From NCBI RefSeq assembly GCF_000399665.1, contig NZ_KB976986.1, positions 1,088,240 to 1,152,239 on the forward strand: 64,000 nt of DNA, written 5' to 3'. This document shows, in pieces, positions 43,631 through 51,794 of the stretch. The notes below the pieces were generated by a model. It searched no databases, was not told where the DNA came from, and was given only the letters and a program-made list of their open reading frames with translations. Origin of the DNA: Acinetobacter calcoaceticus ANC 3811. Lineage in GTDB: Bacteria; Pseudomonadota; Gammaproteobacteria; Pseudomonadales; Moraxellaceae. The stretch's first letter is position 1; every line of letters begins with the position of its first letter. Position numbers and translations under genes: made by a program.

Positions 43631-45364
43631 TTAGTCTGCAAGTGCAACGTCTTTTTGAATGCGTAAACGGTCATACGACACAGCTTCATCTTGATTAATC
43701 GAAACGACATAAGGCTCGATTGTTTTTTTGAAACTGACCATGTTGCCCTGTTCATCTTTTTTCAAATGCGCGTGACAGAACCAATCCGAGTTATTTTTTT
43801 GAGGGAAATCTGCTCTATAGTGGTACAGACCCCAGCGGCTTTCCTCTCTAAAGAGTGAGGCTCTGGCTGCCATTTCCGCACAGTCTCGAATAAAAGAAAC
43901 TTCAGCGGCACGCATCAGCTCATGTGGATTTCTTGCAGAGATTCGCTTAATATCCTGTTTAATTTCTTCAAAACGTTTGAGCCCAATTTCCATTTTTTGG
44001 CGAGTTTTAGGCGGTTGCAAATAGTCATTTACAAAACGGCGAAGTTTATATTCCACTTGTTCTGGAGGTAAACCTTCTGAGCAATCCAGTGGCGCAAATA
44101 TTCGAGCTTTTTCTACTTCTATTTCGCTTTGGTTTAATTCGCTATCTTCAATTGCATTCACATATTGCGCGGCATTTACACCCGCAAACCAACCATAGGT
44201 AAATGCACCAAGCATATAGTTATGAGGTACAGCCGCCATATCGCCAGCACTGTATAAGCCTTTAACCGAAGTCTCGGCTTTTTCGTTTACCCATACGCCA
44301 GAAGCACTATGTCCGCTACAGAAACCAATTTCTGAAATATGCATTTCCACCATATCTTGACGGTAATTGGTTCCTCGGCCCTCATGGAAACGACCACGGC
44401 TTGGGCGCTCATTGGTATGTAGAATCTCTTCAATGGTTTGAATTGTTTCTTCAGCCAGATGATCTACTTTTAAATAAACAGGGCCATTACCACTTTCCAG
44501 TTCTTGGTAAAACTCCCACATCATTTGACCACTCCAGTAGTCACATTCAATGAAACGTTCACCTTTACTATTGGCGGTATAACCTCCTAAAGGACCGGTC
44601 ACATAGGCACAAGCTGGGCCGTTATAGTCTTTAATCAACGGATTAATCTGAAAGCATTCTAAGTTGGCAAGTTCAGCACCTGCATGGTATGCCATTGCAT
44701 AGCCGTCACCTGCATTGGTTGGGTTTTCATAAGTTCCCATTAAGTAGCCTGAAGCTGGCAAACCTAAACGCCCTGCGGCACCACAACATAAAATGGCAGC
44801 TTTCGTTTTAATGACATAAAAGTCACCACTACGACAGTCAAAACCGAGTACACCATTGATTGCACCTTGCTCATTTTTTAAAAGCTTTGTGGTGACAATC
44901 CGATTATTAATTTTGACTTGAGCACGCTTTAACTGACGATATAAAACTTTTTTAACGTCATGACCTTCGGGCATTGGTAAAACATATGCCCCCATGTGAT
45001 GTACTTTTTTTACTGCAAATTCACCAGTCTCATCTTTTTCAAATTTAATGCCCCATTGATCTAGCTGTTGAATGGTTGTGAAACTATGCTTTGCATATGC
45101 ATATACAGTGGTTTGGTTAACCACTCCATCATTGGCAATGGTAATTTCTTTGGTGTATTGCTCAGGTGTTGCGTAGCCCGGAATGACAGCATTATTCAGC
45201 CCATCCATTCCCATTGAAATCGCCCCACTACGTTTTACATTCGCTTTTTCAATGAGCAAGACTTTTAAATTGGGGTTTTCTTGTTTTGCTTTAATCGCAG
45301 CCATTGGTCCAGCAGTTCCACCACCAATAACCACAATATCGAACTCAAGATATTTAGTTTCCAT
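43631..45364 (-). CDS. AprA/fumarate-reductase-like FAD flavoprotein
   Basis: A 577-residue flavoprotein of the fumarate reductase/adenylylsulfate reductase alpha family. The FAD motif is DIVVIGGGTAGPMAA (about residues 9-23). The segment KRSGAISMGMDGLNNAV and the C-terminal GLYSAGDMAAVPHNYMLGAF are typical of AprA-like proteins. AAGGA lies 8 nt before METKYLEF. It pairs with an AprB-like ferredoxin and an ABC importer. No sulfate adenylyltransferase, Dsr or Qmo gene is near, so ordinary sulfate respiration is not indicated. The substrate is unknown, possibly an imported sulfur- or nitrogen-containing organic compound. Confidence 0.82.
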   Translation of the reverse strand: METKYLEFDIVVIGGGTAGPMAAIKAKQENPNLKVLLIEKANVKRSGAISMGMDGLNNAVIPGYATPEQYTKEITIANDGVVNQTTVYAYAKHSFTTIQQLDQWGIKFEKDETGEFAVKKVHHMGAYVLPMPEGHDVKKVLYRQLKRAQVKINNRIVTTKLLKNEQGAINGVLGFDCRSGDFYVIKTKAAILCCGAAGRLGLPASGYLMGTYENPTNAGDGYAMAYHAGAELANLECFQINPLIKDYNGPACAYVTGPLGGYTANSKGERFIECDYWSGQMMWEFYQELESGNGPVYLKVDHLAEETIQTIEEILHTNERPSRGRFHEGRGTNYRQDMVEMHISEIGFCSGHSASGVWVNEKAETSVKGLYSAGDMAAVPHNYMLGAFTYGWFAGVNAAQYVNAIEDSELNQSEIEVEKARIFAPLDCSEGLPPEQVEYKLRRFVNDYLQPPKTRQKMEIGLKRFEEIKQDIKRISARNPHELMRAAEVSFIRDCAEMAARASLFREESRWGLYHYRADFPQKNNSDWFCHAHLKKDEQGNMVSFKKTIEPYVVSINQDEAVSYDRLRIQKDVALAD

Positions 45365-45392
45365 TGTAAAATCCTTATTTTTATTTGAGTTA

Positions 45393-46136
45393 TTAACGAT
45401 GAATACGTAAACGGTACTGGAAGGTATCGCCTGAGAAATAGAGATATTCATAGTCAATCGGTTGGCCATTTGCGTCATGAGTCAAACGCTCAACCCGTAA
45501 TACCGGAGTTCCGATTTCGACTTGCAATAAAGCCGCTAATTCTTCATCCGCCACCGTGGCATCAATGCTTAAATCCGCATGTCCCAAAGGGATGTCGCAC
45601 TCTTGTTCTAATGCCTTAAAAATATCAGTTGTACGTAAATCAATCGCTTTTTCTTTAAGTTTCAAACCAATATGTTCTGGCAAATAAGTCAACTCATAAG
45701 ACACTGGCTGACGGTTGAGCAAACGAACACGTTGAATTTCATACACATTAGCTTTAACAGGTAACTTTAATTTGGGTACAACATGCATCGGGATCTGCTT
45801 AAGCTCGGCCGAGATGACCCGGTTTAAAATTTCGTGACCAGCAGATGACATTGCTTCTGCAAAACCTTGCAAACTTGAAATGTTCTGGAATGTTTTTGGC
45901 TTGCTTACAAAGGTCCCTTTACCTGGCACCTTAAAAATATAGCCTTCCAACTGTAATTGGTTGAGTGCTTGACGAACTGTAATTCGACTTACACCGAACT
46001 GTTCAGCAAACTCATTTTCAGATGGAATTTGACTTAACACGGCATATTCACCATTTACAATTTTGTTCAGGATGAGTTCCCTTAACTGATCGTAAAGAGG
46101 CTTGTGATTTTTGGGATCTTGGGGTAGCTGGCTCAC
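45393..46136 (-). CDS. GntR-family (HutC/UTRA) transcriptional regulator
   Basis: A 247-residue regulator. The N-terminal winged helix (residues 15-75) contains QIPSENEFAEQFGVSRITVRQALNQLQLEGY. The C-terminal UTRA ligand domain ends LIDYEYLYFSGDTFQY-like. It starts with GTG and ends 28 nt before the flavoprotein gene, so it heads the operon and probably represses it until a substrate-derived ligand is present. Its ligand would be a direct clue to the system. Confidence 0.88.
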   Translation of the reverse strand: MSQLPQDPKNHKPLYDQLRELILNKIVNGEYAVLSQIPSENEFAEQFGVSRITVRQALNQLQLEGYIFKVPGKGTFVSKPKTFQNISSLQGFAEAMSSAGHEILNRVISAELKQIPMHVVPKLKLPVKANVYEIQRVRLLNRQPVSYELTYLPEHIGLKLKEKAIDLRTTDIFKALEQECDIPLGHADLSIDATVADEELAALLQVEIGTPVLRVERLTHDANGQPIDYEYLYFSGDTFQYRLRIHR

Positions 46137-46378
46137 GGCTTACAACCTGTTATAACAACTTGAGCAAATAATGTTTAAAATGTTTCAACTTTGGAAATAA
46201 TTTAAAGCGATAACTTTAGTTAAAAAAATAATTTCAATGAATATCAATTAATTAATGAATAGTTATCTATAAAAGTTGAATTATTATCATAAAAAATACA
46301 TTTGTGTTTGGTATGCTATAAAACATACTCCGTTATGCCATAAACGTAAAAATTACTATTATTTTTTTAGGGGATAAT

Positions 46379-47728
46379 ATGCAACAAAAACAACAAAATA
46401 CCCCTGATGATTCAGTGGGAAAGGTCACCTTCTGGCAAGCCTTTTTATTTTGGCTGAAGCTCGGCTTTATTAGCTTTGGGGGGCCAGCTGGACAAATCGC
46501 AGTAATGCATCAGGAACTCGTTGAACAAAAGCGCTGGATATCTGAAAAAAGATTTTTGCATGCCCTGAACTACTGCATGTTGTTACCCGGCCCTGAAGCA
46601 CAGCAATTAGCAACCTACATTGGTTGGCTTATGCACAGAACTGCTGGAGGATTAGTTGCAGGTATTCTATTTGTATTACCCTCCTTATTTATTTTAATTG
46701 GACTGTCTTGGGTTTACATAAAATTTGGAGATGTTCCCGTTATTGCAGGTATTTTCTACGGGATCAAGCCTGCCGTTACCGCAATTGTCTTTCATGCAAC
46801 GTACCGTATAGGTAGCCGTTCGCTTAAAAATAAATTTTTATGGTTCGTCGCAATTGCTGCGTTTCTTGCCATTTTTATCTTAAAGCTTCCTTTCCCGCTT
46901 ATTGTGCTATCAGCTGGTATTGCTGGCTATTTAGCCAGTAAAAAGTACCCAGACCTATTTTCCTCAGTCGCTGGGCATAAAGCTAGTCAAAAAGATTATG
47001 GCCCGGCATTTATTGATGATGATACCCCGACACCAGAGCATGCTAAATTCCATTGGTTGCGGTTAGCTAAACTTATTTTTGTGGCAATCGTTTTATGGTT
47101 ATTGCCAATTTTAGCTTTAGGCGCATATTTTGGGTGGCATCATTCTTATACTCAAATGGCATGGTTTTTTACTAAAGCTGCATTACTCACTTTTGGTGGG
47201 GCTTACGCAGTTTTACCTTATGTCTATCAAGGGGCTGTAAATCATTTTGGATGGCTTTCACCTACGCAAATGATTGATGGTTTGGCTTTAGGTGAAACTA
47301 CACCTGGACCACTGATTATGGTGGTTGCCTTTGTTGGTTTTTTAGGAGGTGTTAATCATTCATTACTTGGGCCCGAGCATCTATTTTTTGCTGGAGCACT
47401 TGGTGCAGTCATTGTGACTTGGTTTACTTTCCTTTTCTCATTTGTATTTATTTTTGCTGGTGCACCCATTATTGAATCTACACATAATGAAATTAAGTTT
47501 ACGGCGCCACTCACTGCAATTACCGCGGCTGTGGTTGGTGTCATTTTAAATTTAGCATTATTTTTTAGTTATCACGTGTTATGGCCACACGGTTTTTCTA
47601 GTCACTTTGATGTTATCGCAGCCTTAATTACTATTGCTGCATTTATTGCCTTATTCCGCTTTAACATTAACGTGCTATATGTCATTTTTGCATCAGCATT
47701 GATTGGTTTAGGTGTTTATCTTTTATAA
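46379..47728 (+). CDS. chrA: Chromate transporter family protein ChrA
   Basis: A 449-residue two-domain membrane protein of the CHR family, with about ten hydrophobic segments. The N-terminal half has FGGPAGQIAVMHQE and LLPGPEAQQLATYIGW; the C-terminal half has FGGAYAVLPYV and GETTPGPLIMVVAFVGF, the two typical CHR repeats. AGGGGA precedes the ATG. Family members export chromate, but many homologues are uncharacterised. It is encoded divergently from the GntR operon and alone. Confidence 0.9.
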   Translation: MQQKQQNTPDDSVGKVTFWQAFLFWLKLGFISFGGPAGQIAVMHQELVEQKRWISEKRFLHALNYCMLLPGPEAQQLATYIGWLMHRTAGGLVAGILFVLPSLFILIGLSWVYIKFGDVPVIAGIFYGIKPAVTAIVFHATYRIGSRSLKNKFLWFVAIAAFLAIFILKLPFPLIVLSAGIAGYLASKKYPDLFSSVAGHKASQKDYGPAFIDDDTPTPEHAKFHWLRLAKLIFVAIVLWLLPILALGAYFGWHHSYTQMAWFFTKAALLTFGGAYAVLPYVYQGAVNHFGWLSPTQMIDGLALGETTPGPLIMVVAFVGFLGGVNHSLLGPEHLFFAGALGAVIVTWFTFLFSFVFIFAGAPIIESTHNEIKFTAPLTAITAAVVGVILNLALFFSYHVLWPHGFSSHFDVIAALITIAAFIALFRFNINVLYVIFASALIGLGVYLL

Positions 47729-47746
47729 AAATGAATCATGAGTCTT

Positions 47747-48601
47747 TTAACGTAACTGTGAAGGACTCATTCCATAAAACTGTTTAAAGCGATGACTTAA
47801 ATGGCTCGCTGAACTAAAACCACATACTAGAGCAACATCTTGTAAAGAAAGTTGAGATGACTGAATTAATCCTTTTGCCTTAGTTAAGCGTCTTTGCATG
47901 ACATATTGATGAGGCGCCATATTCATTGACTGTTTAAACATATGAGCAAAATGGTATTCGCTTAAATTCACAACATTTGCTAAATCAGACAAAGTGAGTG
48001 CTCGGTCTAAATGCCCTTCAATCCAGTCTTGAATATATTTGAGTTTATGAGGTGCCAGTCCACCTTTAATGACAGGCTGCTGCCACTTAACATTGCTATA
48101 TCTTCGAATTAAATGATTCAACAATAAACTGGCAGTGGTACTCATTTGTAAATGGTTTGAAGAATCATTCCAATCACAATCTAACAAGAAAAACTGATAT
48201 AGCGCACGAATCTTTTCGTCATCGTTAAAAACAACTTCGTTTAGTTCAATTTGATTGGGCTCTTTGTCCCATATTTTTTCGGCGACATCACGCAAATGTT
48301 GGTCGGTATAATACAAGTGGACGAACTTAAGCCCGCCACGTATATCCCAAGTCGACTCCTGATGTTCAGGCAATAAGCAAAAACGACCCGGTCCGCCACC
48401 ATTTTTCCAGCCCGCAGGTGTTTTTTGATAGCTTTCATAGCCATCTTGAATATAAAGACTTAAAGTATGGTGATCGCTACAGACACTTACACGATCTTGC
48501 TCATTAGACCAAAATGCAAGTTGCATATTTTCATCAAGCACCACAGTTTCGTGAAGCTTGGCTTTAGATTGCTGTAGCTGTTCTAAAGTTTGATAGGCCA
48601 T
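47747..48601 (-). CDS. AraC-family transcriptional regulator
   Basis: A 284-residue regulator with an N-terminal cupin-like sensing domain (about 20-150) and a C-terminal AraC domain of two helix-turn-helix units, LSDLANVVNLSEYHFAHMFKQS and LQDVALVCGFSSASHLSHRFKQFYG. It is divergent from an EamA-type exporter gene, 166 nt away, so control of that exporter is likely. It converges with chrA. Confidence 0.88.
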   Translation of the reverse strand: MAYQTLEQLQQSKAKLHETVVLDENMQLAFWSNEQDRVSVCSDHHTLSLYIQDGYESYQKTPAGWKNGGGPGRFCLLPEHQESTWDIRGGLKFVHLYYTDQHLRDVAEKIWDKEPNQIELNEVVFNDDEKIRALYQFFLLDCDWNDSSNHLQMSTTASLLLNHLIRRYSNVKWQQPVIKGGLAPHKLKYIQDWIEGHLDRALTLSDLANVVNLSEYHFAHMFKQSMNMAPHQYVMQRRLTKAKGLIQSSQLSLQDVALVCGFSSASHLSHRFKQFYGMSPSQLR

Positions 48602-48767
48602 GCAAAATTAAAACGAATATCATTGAGCTTAAGTTAACCATATTCAGCAAAATTCAGCTAGTTCAGTTATATAAAAAGCGCAAGATCTTGCATGTATAAC
48701 ACAAGAATATATACGTGAAAAATTAAGCATTCCTAGATACTTAAGTTTGGTAATCGAGGATGAACTT

Positions 48768-49685
48768 ATGAATATTTTGCTCTATGTTGCGGTGGTGTTG
48801 ATTTGGGGAACAACATGGATTGGAATTGCCATTCAGAGCCATTATGCAACACCCATCGTCGCAATTTTATGGCGTTTTGCTATTTCAGCCTTATTACTTT
48901 GGGTTGTTTTACTATTTTCAGGAAAATTACAGCGAATTGCTTTAAAAGACCATTTGTTTTGTATGCTGCAAGGTCTTTGTGTTTTCGGCCTAAACTTTAT
49001 TTGTTTTTATACCGCTGTTAAATATGTAAATAGCGGTTTAGAGTCCGTTATTTTTTCGATGGCTGTTTTCTTTAATGCCATTAATGCTTTTATCTTTTTT
49101 AAGCAAAAACCTTCACCAAACTTTGCTCTAGCTGCACTTTTAGGACTTGGTGGTATTGTTCTACTGTTTTGGCATGACCTGATTAATAGCCAGTTTAATA
49201 CGCAGTTATTAATGGGTATTGGACTATGTGCGGTTGGCACTTACGGTTTTTCTTTAGGGAATATGATTAGTGTTAGACACCAAAAACGTGGCCTAAATAT
49301 CTTTTCAACGAACTGTTATGCCATGACTTATGGATCTTTGGTGATGTTAAGTCTAGCCTTATTTACTGGCCAAGATTTAATGCCTCCGATGAATTTCCCA
49401 TTTTTAAGTTCGCTACTTTACTTGGCTGTATTTGGTACAGTTATTGGGTTCTCTGCTTATTTTTCGCTGGTTGGGCGAATTGGTGCTTCAAAAGCAGCGT
49501 ATAGCACTTTACTCTTCCCTTTAGTTGCTCTAACCGTTTCTACCTTCTTTGAAGGATATGAGTGGACCTTAAATGCATTATTTGGAATTCTTTTAATTTT
49601 ACTTGGTAACTACTTAATGTTTAGTAAATTCGAAATTGGAAAAAAGTTATTTAATAGTCAAAAAAGTTGTGAAAAGCAGGCCTAA
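48768..49685 (+). CDS. EamA/DMT-family exporter
   Basis: Inner-membrane transporter of 305 residues with ten hydrophobic segments in two EamA repeats (LIWGTTWIGIAIQS near the start; AVFGTVIGFSAYFSLVGRIGASKAA in the second half). The ATG at 48768 has GAGG 8 nt upstream. The family exports amino acids or other metabolites. A divergent AraC regulator suggests inducible export; the substrate is unknown. Its stop codon lies in the terminator loop. Confidence 0.87.
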   Translation: MNILLYVAVVLIWGTTWIGIAIQSHYATPIVAILWRFAISALLLWVVLLFSGKLQRIALKDHLFCMLQGLCVFGLNFICFYTAVKYVNSGLESVIFSMAVFFNAINAFIFFKQKPSPNFALAALLGLGGIVLLFWHDLINSQFNTQLLMGIGLCAVGTYGFSLGNMISVRHQKRGLNIFSTNCYAMTYGSLVMLSLALFTGQDLMPPMNFPFLSSLLYLAVFGTVIGFSAYFSLVGRIGASKAAYSTLLFPLVALTVSTFFEGYEWTLNALFGILLILLGNYLMFSKFEIGKKLFNSQKSCEKQA

Positions 49686-49699
49686 AAGCCTGCTTTTTT
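49672..49699. terminator. Bidirectional terminator overlapping a stop codon
   Basis: Stem AAAAGCAGGC/GCCTGCTTTT, loop CTAAAA with the exporter stop codon inside the loop. T runs follow on both strands, so it serves the convergent homoserine dehydrogenase-like gene too. Confidence 0.88.
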
Positions 49700-49717
49700 A
49701 TAAATCATAATTCATCT

Positions 49718-50722
49718 CTAGCAGCTCGTTTTAAGCATCAGCTCAAAATCTTTTAAAGCTGCGGCTGCTGTAGCTAAAGGTGCGGATGCTCCTCCACTAA
49801 CCACAAATTCACCCATTTCTTTCGTTAACACCCGAATGCATTTATTGGAACCTTGCAGATGAGCAAAAGAGTGATTTGCTGGAACTAATCTTAATTCAAC
49901 ACCTGTTTGAATTTGCTGATTCTTAATATGAATAAAACCGACCAGACGAGGAATTAAATCTTCTTTTTTCCAATCACGTATATGTTCAGCCGTAACGTGA
50001 CTAATTCCTTGTTTTGGAATATCCTGAATTTTAACATCAGCTCCTAAAACAGTATTTGCCAATATCGTAATTTTAGCAGCGGTATCCCATCCATCTACAT
50101 CGAAAGAACTGTCAGGTTCCGCAATACCTTTTGCTTGAGCTTTTTCAAGAGATTCTGCAAACGCACATTCATGTTGCAACATATCATTCAAAATAAAATT
50201 TGTGGTGCCAGTAAAAACACCCTCTATTTCTAAAATTTGACAGCCTGCTAAGTTATATTCAAACAAATCAACAGTCGGTAAGGCCGCAGCCGTTGCACCG
50301 CTAAAAAATAGTTTTTTATTATGTTGATGTGCCAAGTTAATTAATTTTTTACCTTCGACGACTAACGCACCTTTAGATACCGCAATCGCATTCATGCTAT
50401 GTGTTAAAGCATAATTTAAATAAAATAAACCCTTTCCACCTGTCACATAGTCACTTGGCCCTGTCTCAATAATGACATCCGCTTGAACCTGTTCTAAAAA
50501 CTTTTGCTCAGTTAGACCTGCTTGATACTGTGTTTTATCTAGCCACTTTGCAGCTTGTAAACCTTCTTGATCAATTAAACCTGATGATGAGTTGCATACT
50601 CCTACTAAACGGACATCAATTTGATATTTTTGTTGATAGTATGTTGATCGATTTAAAAGAAGCTCTGCAATTTGTTGCCCAATCCGTCCAAAACCACAAA
50701 TTGCCACGTTAACTCGCTTCAT
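49718..50722 (-). CDS. Homoserine dehydrogenase-like oxidoreductase
   Basis: A 334-residue NAD(P)-dependent enzyme of the homoserine dehydrogenase family, without the C-terminal ACT domain of the biosynthetic enzyme. The nucleotide motif is GFGRIGQ (10-16). The catalytic-domain signature is GVFTGTTNFILNDM, followed by AKGIAEPDSSFDVDGWDTAAK. A normal threonine-pathway homoserine dehydrogenase is usually about 430 residues, so this is probably a second, specialised enzyme. No threonine genes are near. The true substrate is unknown. Confidence 0.82.
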   Translation of the reverse strand: MKRVNVAICGFGRIGQQIAELLLNRSTYYQQKYQIDVRLVGVCNSSSGLIDQEGLQAAKWLDKTQYQAGLTEQKFLEQVQADVIIETGPSDYVTGGKGLFYLNYALTHSMNAIAVSKGALVVEGKKLINLAHQHNKKLFFSGATAAALPTVDLFEYNLAGCQILEIEGVFTGTTNFILNDMLQHECAFAESLEKAQAKGIAEPDSSFDVDGWDTAAKITILANTVLGADVKIQDIPKQGISHVTAEHIRDWKKEDLIPRLVGFIHIKNQQIQTGVELRLVPANHSFAHLQGSNKCIRVLTKEMGEFVVSGGASAPLATAAAALKDFELMLKTSC

Positions 50723-50832
50723 TTCGCTTTCTCAAAAATTTAAATGGTTTAAATCAATTTTTCCCAAGATAATTTTAACTTCTCATCTTTGGAAAATTGC
50801 TAACTATAGAGATAGTTAAAATACTATATTAC

Positions 50833-51624
50833 TTAGATATTTGTTAGATTAACTATCTTAATTACCATATAAATTGCGACAGCAAAAACCATTAAAGCAA
50901 AGACTTTTTGCACAATTGCAGACGGAATAAAACGAATAGCTCGGCGTCCTAATAACATACCGAATGCACATGCGAGTGCAAATGCACTAGTAATGCCTAC
51001 TGGATAGTGAAAACCCTCTGCAATATGCATCACAATACTCATTCCACTGATGAGAAAAATAATCATAAGTGAGGTTGCAACAATACTATGCATATCCAAA
51101 TTTGTGACTTTTCTAAGCGCTGGCACAATTACAAAGCCGCCACCAACTCCTAGCATGCCAGTTAAAAGCCCCGCGATAATCCCGATGCTGGCAAGAACGC
51201 TTCCCGTTTTAAAATTCCAAATAAAGCGTCCCGTACTTGGGTTGACCTGACACGGCGGGTTATGAAAGTCTGATACTCGGTTACTAATAAGTCGATAGCC
51301 TACTGTAAACATGACTAAGCTAAACATTAACATGAGCCAAACAGGTGAAATCGCGTTGGCTATTAAAATACCGATGTGTGCCATAGGGGTACCAATTAGG
51401 GCGATCCAAATAGCAGCGCGATAACGAACTATCTTTTTAAATAAGCCTTCAATGGTTCCAATGAGAGTAGAAAGTGCAACCGCCAATAACCCAATCGGTG
51501 CAGCTTGAGCCACACTCCAGCCTTGACTGGTCATGAGCGCAGGTACAGCAAGAATGCCTCCACCTGCGCCCGTAAGACCAAGTAAAAAGCCAATCACGAT
51601 GCCTTCAACGACAAGTAATAACAT
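50833..51624 (-). CDS. TauE/SafE-family sulfite/sulfur-compound exporter
   Basis: A 263-residue membrane protein with about eight hydrophobic segments and the two TSUP half-motifs GLTGAGGGILAVPAL (near residue 17) and GMLGVGGGFVIVPAL (near residue 160). The family exports sulfite and other sulfur anions. It is downstream of the sulfide:quinone oxidoreductase gene on the same strand, 170 nt away, and would remove sulfite or thiosulfate made by the pathway. Confidence 0.87.
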   Translation of the reverse strand: MLLLVVEGIVIGFLLGLTGAGGGILAVPALMTSQGWSVAQAAPIGLLAVALSTLIGTIEGLFKKIVRYRAAIWIALIGTPMAHIGILIANAISPVWLMLMFSLVMFTVGYRLISNRVSDFHNPPCQVNPSTGRFIWNFKTGSVLASIGIIAGLLTGMLGVGGGFVIVPALRKVTNLDMHSIVATSLMIIFLISGMSIVMHIAEGFHYPVGITSAFALACAFGMLLGRRAIRFIPSAIVQKVFALMVFAVAIYMVIKIVNLTNI

Positions 51625-51690
51625 ATCAAAAGCCTAAAATTGCATATACATTATTTGCAGTAGACTGCTGGTTAATGAGTGAATAAATCT

Positions 51691-51794
51691 GCGAAGCTTT
51701 AGTCGCTTCTCAGGGTAAAGATTATTAATCTTTACTTATCCTCTTCCGCTCAAGCACAGCTTTCGCCTTGCGCTCGGACAAAGCGTTGCTTTGT
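51691..51794. repeat. Cluster of three hairpins between the SQR and TauE genes
   Basis: Three inverted repeats in about 100 nt: GAAGC/GCTTC (51693-51709), GTAAAGATT/AATCTTTAC (51715-51735) and ACAAAGC/GCTTTGT (51778-51794, abutting the SQR stop). On the minus strand GAGCG...GAGGATAA also occurs twice. T runs are absent, so these may be mRNA processing sites, a weak attenuator, or a dispersed repeat unit. Confidence 0.5.
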
